A DNA stretch of 10,154 nucleotides from JAICJR01 sp036555755. GTDB taxonomy: Bacteria; Actinomycetota; Thermoleophilia; Solirubrobacterales; Thermoleophilaceae. Numbering within the stretch: the first letter of the stretch is position 1; each line of letters begins with the position of its first letter. The stretch is from NCBI GenBank assembly GCA_036555755.1, contig DATBKS010000006.1, positions 1 through 10,154 on the forward strand, read 5' to 3'. The position numbers and the translations under genes are program-made. Shown piece by piece: positions 6,701 to 10,154 of the stretch. The notes under the pieces were generated by a model. The model was given only the letters and a program-made list of their open reading frames with translations. It had not been told where the DNA came from and did not search any database.

Positions 6701-9574
6701 TCAGACTCGCGTCTCTGACGCCTCGACCGCGCGGGCCACATCCACGCGCGAGCTCACGCCGAGCTTGCGGAAGATGTGGTCCATGTGGCGCTCGACGGTC
6801 TTCTGGCTGAGGACGAGGCGCTCGGCGATCTCGCGGTTGGTGAGTCGGTCTGTCACGAGGCGGGCCACCTCCAGCTCGCGGGCGCTGAGCGCACTCAGCC
6901 CGTCCTTGCCCTGGGCGCGCGTCCCCGCCTTCCCAACGCGGCGGCCGAGCTTGCGCAGTTCGCGCGCGGCGAGTTCGGCCAGGCGGTCCGCCGACCAGGA
7001 GGCGAGCTGCATGCGTGCCTCCTCGAGCTCGCGGATCGCGTCGTCGGTCTCGCCGAGAGCTGCCAGCGCGCGGCCGTAGACGATCCGGGAGCGCTCGCGC
7101 TCGACGGGGTGCACCTCCCCCGCCGTCTCCACCGCAGCCTGCGCAAGGCCCGCCGCCGCCGCGCTGTCACCGCCCGCCAAGGCGCACTCGGCCGCCCCGC
7201 GCGACGCCCAGGTTCGCGCTCCCACGAGGCCCAGCCGCTCGGCCAAGGCTCGCGTCTCGTCGGCCCAGCGGTGCGCGGCGTCGAGGTTGCCGAGGGCCAG
7301 CTCGGCGCGCACGAGCACCTCGAAGTAGTAGGGGCGCTGTGACGGCTCGAGCAGCGCGAGCTCCGGGCCGCCTCCCGCCCGCAGGATCTCCTCACGGCCG
7401 GGACCCGGCGAGCCAGACTCCATCAGCGCCTCGCCGAACCACGCTGCGGCGAGCAGCTCCTGGGGCACCTCCGAGGGCGTCACCGCGCGCACGTGGGTCT
7501 CCGCCGCGCGCATCGCCTCGTGCAGCCCACCCCCACGCACGGCCACCCAGCAGCGCAGCGACGAGGTGATCGCGAGCAGCGCCGGCGCGCCGATCAGGTG
7601 CGCCGCCTCAACGGCGGCGTCGGCGTCCTCAGCCGCGTGCGGCAGCGCGCCGAGCCAGGTGCGCGAGATCGCCAGGCCGAGCATGATCGGCACGAGCAGG
7701 TGGCTCTGGCCCGTGCTGCGCGAGAGCGCGAGGCCGCGCTCGTAGTGGCGCACCACGTCGGGGAAGTGCTCCAGGTGATGCTCGAGCCAGCCCACCCAGT
7801 GCGCCGCACCCAGGTGTGTGGCCAGCTCGGCGTCGGCCGCGCCGTCGATCAACCCCTCCGCCTCGGCCAGCAGGGAACGAGCCTTCGCCGGGTCGCCCAC
7901 GCTCAGCTCCGCCAGGCCAAGCACCGCTGCCGCGGCGGCCAGCAGGCTCGCGTCCCCCACCTCGCGTGCCAGCGCGCAGGCACCAGCCGCCCATTCCGCC
8001 ATACCGGCCCAGTCCGCGGAGAAGTAGCGGTCGGAAGCCAGCTCGAGCTGCAGCGCCGCGGCTTCCGCGGAGCGAGGGTCGGCCAGCGAGTCGAGCGCGC
8101 CGCGCAACATCGCGCGCGCCTCGGAACCCTCGCCGACCAACCGCTCGATCAGCGCCATCGCCGTCACGGCCTTTGCCCTCACGAGCTCCTGCTCGGGCGG
8201 CACCAGCGCCAGCAGCTCGTGCAGCCGCTCGAGACCGTCCGCCAAGCGACCCGACGCGGTCAGCGACATCGCCAGCGGGGCGAGCAGTCCCATGCGCTGT
8301 CCCGCGTCCGCGCCGGGTGGCAGCAGGCGCAAGGCGGCGTCGAACCAGTGCGCCGCGGCCGCCGGCGCCAGCGCCGAGCTCTGCCAGCCCGCCTCGGTGA
8401 GGACAGCCAGCCCGGCCCCGTCCCCCACCGCCGCAGAGCACTCCACGTGGTGGGCTCGCACGAGCGCGGTCGCCCCCTGCCCGGCCAGCAAGTCGGCCGC
8501 CCGCGCGTGCGTCTCGGCCCGCGCCCGCTCGCCGATCGAGCTGTACACGGCCCGCCGCACGATCGGGTGCCGGAAGCCGAACCAGCCCGGCGTCTCGGAC
8601 CGGCGGAGGAGGCCGGTGCCCAGGGCGGCGTCGATCGCGTCGAGCACGGCGGTTCGCTCGACACCCGCCAGCTCGGCCACGAAGTCAGCGCCGAAGGGTT
8701 CGCCCGCGACGGCCGCGGCATCGAGCACCAGGCGGGCCTCGTCCGCCAGCTCGGCCAGCTCGGATGCGAGCGCGCGGCGCACCTGGTCCGGCACGTCCGC
8801 GAGGCCCTCGGCGGGCGGCGCGTCCGAGCTCGTCGTCCTCGCCAGCTGCTCGAGGTAGAAGGGATTGCCGCCGCTCTCCACATAGAGCTCCTCGCGCAGC
8901 GGTCCCTCCGGCACACCCACGAGCAGCTTCGAGGCGTCCGCGCGCCGCAGCGGCGAGAGCTCGACCCGCGCGCACGTGCCGTCGCGCTCCGCGGCGTCCA
9001 ACGCGGCGAGGAGTCGCGGCGGCGTCTGCGCCGGACGCAACGCCAGCACGAGCAGGAAGCGCGCCTGCGGGGGGCGGCGCAGCAGGTGCGCGATCAGCTC
9101 GAGCGACGCGCCGTCCGCCCAGTGCACGTCGTCGAGCGCGAGCACCCACGGCCGCCCTCCTCCGAGCCGCTCGAGCAGGGAGCCCACGGCGGCGTGCGTG
9201 CGGTAGCGCTCCTCCTTCAGCGCTGCCGGGGCGGTCGCCTCGCCGGCGAGCGACGGGAACACGCCCGCCAGCTCGTCGAGCCCTCGCAGCCGCGCCTGCC
9301 CGACGGAGCCGAGGTAAGCGTCGAGCGCGTCGACGAAGACCCCGAACGGATAGTCGCGCTCGAACTCGGCCGCGCGACCGAGCAGCGCGAGCCCGTCGCC
9401 CATCCGCGCGATCAGCTCTGCGACGAGGCGCGACTTGCCGATGCCGGGCTCCCCGACGAGCGCCACCGCCCGCGCGACGCCGCCGTCCGCCTCAGCGAGC
9501 GAAGTCAGGAGCCGCTCGAGCTCCTGCTCGCGACCGACGAGCTCACTGGAGGCGGATTGCACGAGCAATCTCAA
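6701..9574 (-). CDS. LAL-type LuxR regulator: AAA+/STAND ATPase with TPR-like repeats and C-terminal HTH
   Basis: 957-residue ATP-dependent transcription activator of the large ATP-binding LuxR (MalT-like/LAL) type. Order of parts: LVGREQELERL (12-22), the usual opening of the ATPase; Walker A GEPGIGKS (41-48); Walker B VLALDDVHWAD (144-154); the winged-helix part of the ATPase (to about 350); and a long Ala/Leu-rich helical region (about 370-880) of TPR-like repeats that normally sense an inducer. The LuxR helix-turn-helix is at 896-957, with LSARELEVARLV, TNREIAERL and SQKTVERHMDHIFRKLGV. The signal it senses is unknown. The start is uncertain: TTG 9574, TTG 9568 and GTG 9562 all precede the conserved part. 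GGTGG at 9582-9578 is better spaced for the TTG at 9568. It is divergent from the 78-residue protein gene and convergent with the dehydrogenase gene, either of which could be a target (inference). Confidence 0.93.
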   Translation of the reverse strand: MRLLVQSASSELVGREQELERLLTSLAEADGGVARAVALVGEPGIGKSRLVAELIARMGDGLALLGRAAEFERDYPFGVFVDALDAYLGSVGQARLRGLDELAGVFPSLAGEATAPAALKEERYRTHAAVGSLLERLGGGRPWVLALDDVHWADGASLELIAHLLRRPPQARFLLVLALRPAQTPPRLLAALDAAERDGTCARVELSPLRRADASKLLVGVPEGPLREELYVESGGNPFYLEQLARTTSSDAPPAEGLADVPDQVRRALASELAELADEARLVLDAAAVAGEPFGADFVAELAGVERTAVLDAIDAALGTGLLRRSETPGWFGFRHPIVRRAVYSSIGERARAETHARAADLLAGQGATALVRAHHVECSAAVGDGAGLAVLTEAGWQSSALAPAAAAHWFDAALRLLPPGADAGQRMGLLAPLAMSLTASGRLADGLERLHELLALVPPEQELVRAKAVTAMALIERLVGEGSEARAMLRGALDSLADPRSAEAAALQLELASDRYFSADWAGMAEWAAGACALAREVGDASLLAAAAAVLGLAELSVGDPAKARSLLAEAEGLIDGAADAELATHLGAAHWVGWLEHHLEHFPDVVRHYERGLALSRSTGQSHLLVPIMLGLAISRTWLGALPHAAEDADAAVEAAHLIGAPALLAITSSLRCWVAVRGGGLHEAMRAAETHVRAVTPSEVPQELLAAAWFGEALMESGSPGPGREEILRAGGGPELALLEPSQRPYYFEVLVRAELALGNLDAAHRWADETRALAERLGLVGARTWASRGAAECALAGGDSAAAAGLAQAAVETAGEVHPVERERSRIVYGRALAALGETDDAIRELEEARMQLASWSADRLAELAARELRKLGRRVGKAGTRAQGKDGLSALSARELEVARLVTDRLTNREIAERLVLSQKTVERHMDHIFRKLGVSSRVDVARAVEASETRV

Positions 9575-9649
9575 CTATCCACCCGACCCCAGCGGGCGTC
9601 AAATGGGGGTTCGTCCCCGATGTTCAGCGGCCTGGCGGCCCGTAGCTTC

Positions 9650-9654
9650 GAGGG
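9650..9654 (+). promoter_or_regulatory. Ribosome binding site of the 78-residue protein
   Basis: GAGGG sits 7 nt before the ATG at 9662. It favours that start over the in-frame ATG at 9620, which would add 14 residues and has no Shine-Dalgarno sequence. The 87-bp region 9575-9661 must also hold promoters for this gene and the divergent regulator. Apart from a short GGGG/CCCC hairpin (about 9605-9618), I see no clear site in it. Confidence 0.6.
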
Positions 9655-9661
9655 CGTGCCG

Positions 9662-9898
9662 ATGTTCGTCCTGTCCCATCGCCACGAGCCCGACGAATGC
9701 CGGGTGGCCTACGCCGCCTGGAAGGGATTCGACAGCCCGCTGCGCCGGAAGCAGACGATGGCCTCGTGCGGCAGCGGGGAGCACTGCATCTTCTGGCTCG
9801 TCCAGGCCGGCGACACGAGCGAGGCCCTGGCGCAATTGCCACGCTGGCTCGCCGAACGCACGCACGCGGCTGAGGTCAGCGAGGTGGCAATCCCGTAA
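9662..9898 (+). CDS. Conserved 78-residue protein of unknown function
   Basis: Small cytoplasmic protein without signal peptide or membrane segment. Its pattern is an opening strand FVLSHRH (2-8), then DECRVAYAAWKGFDSPLR (11-28), a central Ser-Cys/Gly/His segment MASCGSGEHCIFWLV (33-47), a helix DTSEALAQLPRWLAER (51-66) and a final strand VSEVAIP (72-78). The strand-helix-strand-helix-strand order suggests a small alpha/beta ferredoxin-like fold. Cys13, Cys36, Cys42, His6, His8 and His41 could make a metal or redox site; both ideas are inference. I have the impression that proteins of this pattern (HRHEP.EC, AWKGFDSPLR) recur in Thermoleophilia genomes, but I know no function. The Shine-Dalgarno sequence 7 nt upstream and the 14-bp gap to the carboxylase gene indicate an operon with it. 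Confidence 0.8.
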   Translation: MFVLSHRHEPDECRVAYAAWKGFDSPLRRKQTMASCGSGEHCIFWLVQAGDTSEALAQLPRWLAERTHAAEVSEVAIP

Positions 9899-9912
9899 CC
9901 TCCCCGGCCCTG

Positions 9913-10154
9913 ATGAGCCGCCAAAAGGTGCCGGAGACATACGAGGAAAAGCTGGCCCAGCTGCAGGAACTGCGCGAGGCCGCGATCCACTCGGCGTCCG
10001 AGAAGGCCGTCGAGAAGCAGCACGAGAAGGGCAAGCTCACCGCCCGGGAGCGGGTGGAAAAGCTGCTGGATCCAGGCTCTTTCCAGGAACTCGACACCTT
10101 CGTTCGGCACCGAACGTTCGACTTCGACATGTTGAAGAACCGCCCCTGGGGCGA
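9913..10154 (+). CDS. Acyl-CoA (probably propionyl-CoA) carboxylase beta subunit, 5' part
   Basis: The first 80 residues of a biotin-dependent carboxyltransferase (beta) subunit of the PccB/AccD family, cut by the window end; the whole protein should be about 510-530 residues. A charged helical N-terminus (YEEKLAQLQELREAA) leads into the signature KGKLTARERVEKLLDPGSF (39-57). ELDTFVRHRTFDF and KNRPWG (75-80) follow, matching actinobacterial propionyl-CoA-type beta subunits. These transfer CO2 from biotin to propionyl-CoA, giving methylmalonyl-CoA, the substrate class of the mutase encoded on the left. Specificity cannot be settled from this part, and acetyl-CoA or longer acyl-CoA use remains possible. 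The ATG at 9913 follows the upstream stop by 14 bp with no Shine-Dalgarno sequence, so translation may depend on the preceding gene. Confidence 0.9.
   Translation, partial: MSRQKVPETYEEKLAQLQELREAAIHSASEKAVEKQHEKGKLTARERVEKLLDPGSFQELDTFVRHRTFDFDMLKNRPWG

Noticed and set aside
9629..9640. GGCC-TGGC-GGCC short inverted repeat before the small-protein gene.
   Set aside because: Four-base GC arms are common in this composition and give no real evidence of function.
7493..9661. A plus-strand frame open for more than 2 kb opposite the LAL regulator, continuous with the 78-residue protein gene.
   Set aside because: Only the last 78 codons look like a real protein and have their own ribosome binding site. 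The rest is the mirror of the regulator's codons (Arg/Gln/His-rich, no domain).
9620..9661. Upstream ATG giving a 14-residue longer version of the small protein.
   Set aside because: No ribosome binding site precedes it, whereas GAGGG is ideally placed for the ATG at 9662, and the conserved pattern starts at FVLSHRH.

Overview
The window is dense, very GC-rich, G/C-ending-codon DNA typical of a high-GC actinobacterium. The mix of genes points to a soil member of the class Thermoleophilia (Solirubrobacterales/Gaiellales/Rubrobacter neighbourhood). The evidence is an NDMA-dependent (mycofactocin-type) alcohol dehydrogenase of the Rxyl_3153 kind, a large ATP-binding LuxR (LAL) regulator, a secreted glycosidase, and two small proteins that I remember only from such genomes. 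The placement is an inference from gene content, not from a marker gene. I see no rRNA, tRNA, CRISPR array, insertion sequence or phage gene.

Left part (1-3290): an atypical pyruvate-kinase-like gene on the minus strand ends at a perfect hairpin at the left edge. It is divergent, across a short promoter region, from a plus-strand gene for the large (catalytic) subunit of a coenzyme-B12-dependent methylmalonyl-CoA-type mutase. Both genes lack a Shine-Dalgarno sequence, and both may be read from leaderless or near-leaderless transcripts. A hairpin follows the mutase gene. The B12-binding small subunit is not in the window.

Middle (3291-6700): a small SRPBCC-like protein gene (plus) runs tail-to-tail into, and overlaps by 59 bp, a secreted glycoside hydrolase family 2 enzyme (minus). 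The hydrolase is divergent from the zinc alcohol dehydrogenase gene (plus). Their shared 114-bp upstream region holds a perfect 7-1-7 inverted repeat and a perfect 10-bp palindrome, which are candidate operator sites.

Right part (6701-10154): a 957-residue LAL regulator (minus) converges on the dehydrogenase gene with only 4 bp between the stop codons. Divergent from it is a 78-residue conserved protein of unknown function. Fourteen bp downstream of that starts an acyl-CoA (probably propionyl-CoA) carboxylase beta subunit, cut off by the window end.

Taken together, the mutase and the carboxylase beta subunit would fit the propionyl-CoA to methylmalonyl-CoA to succinyl-CoA route. The pyruvate-kinase-like protein acts, if it is active, at the neighbouring PEP/pyruvate node. 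The alcohol dehydrogenase probably depends on the redox peptide mycofactocin made elsewhere. I find no evidence for a wholly new multi-gene system. The most unusual items are the C-domain-less pyruvate kinase, the operator-like sites upstream of the dehydrogenase and hydrolase, the codon-usage switch at the end of the mutase gene, and the small orphan protein coupled to the carboxylase.
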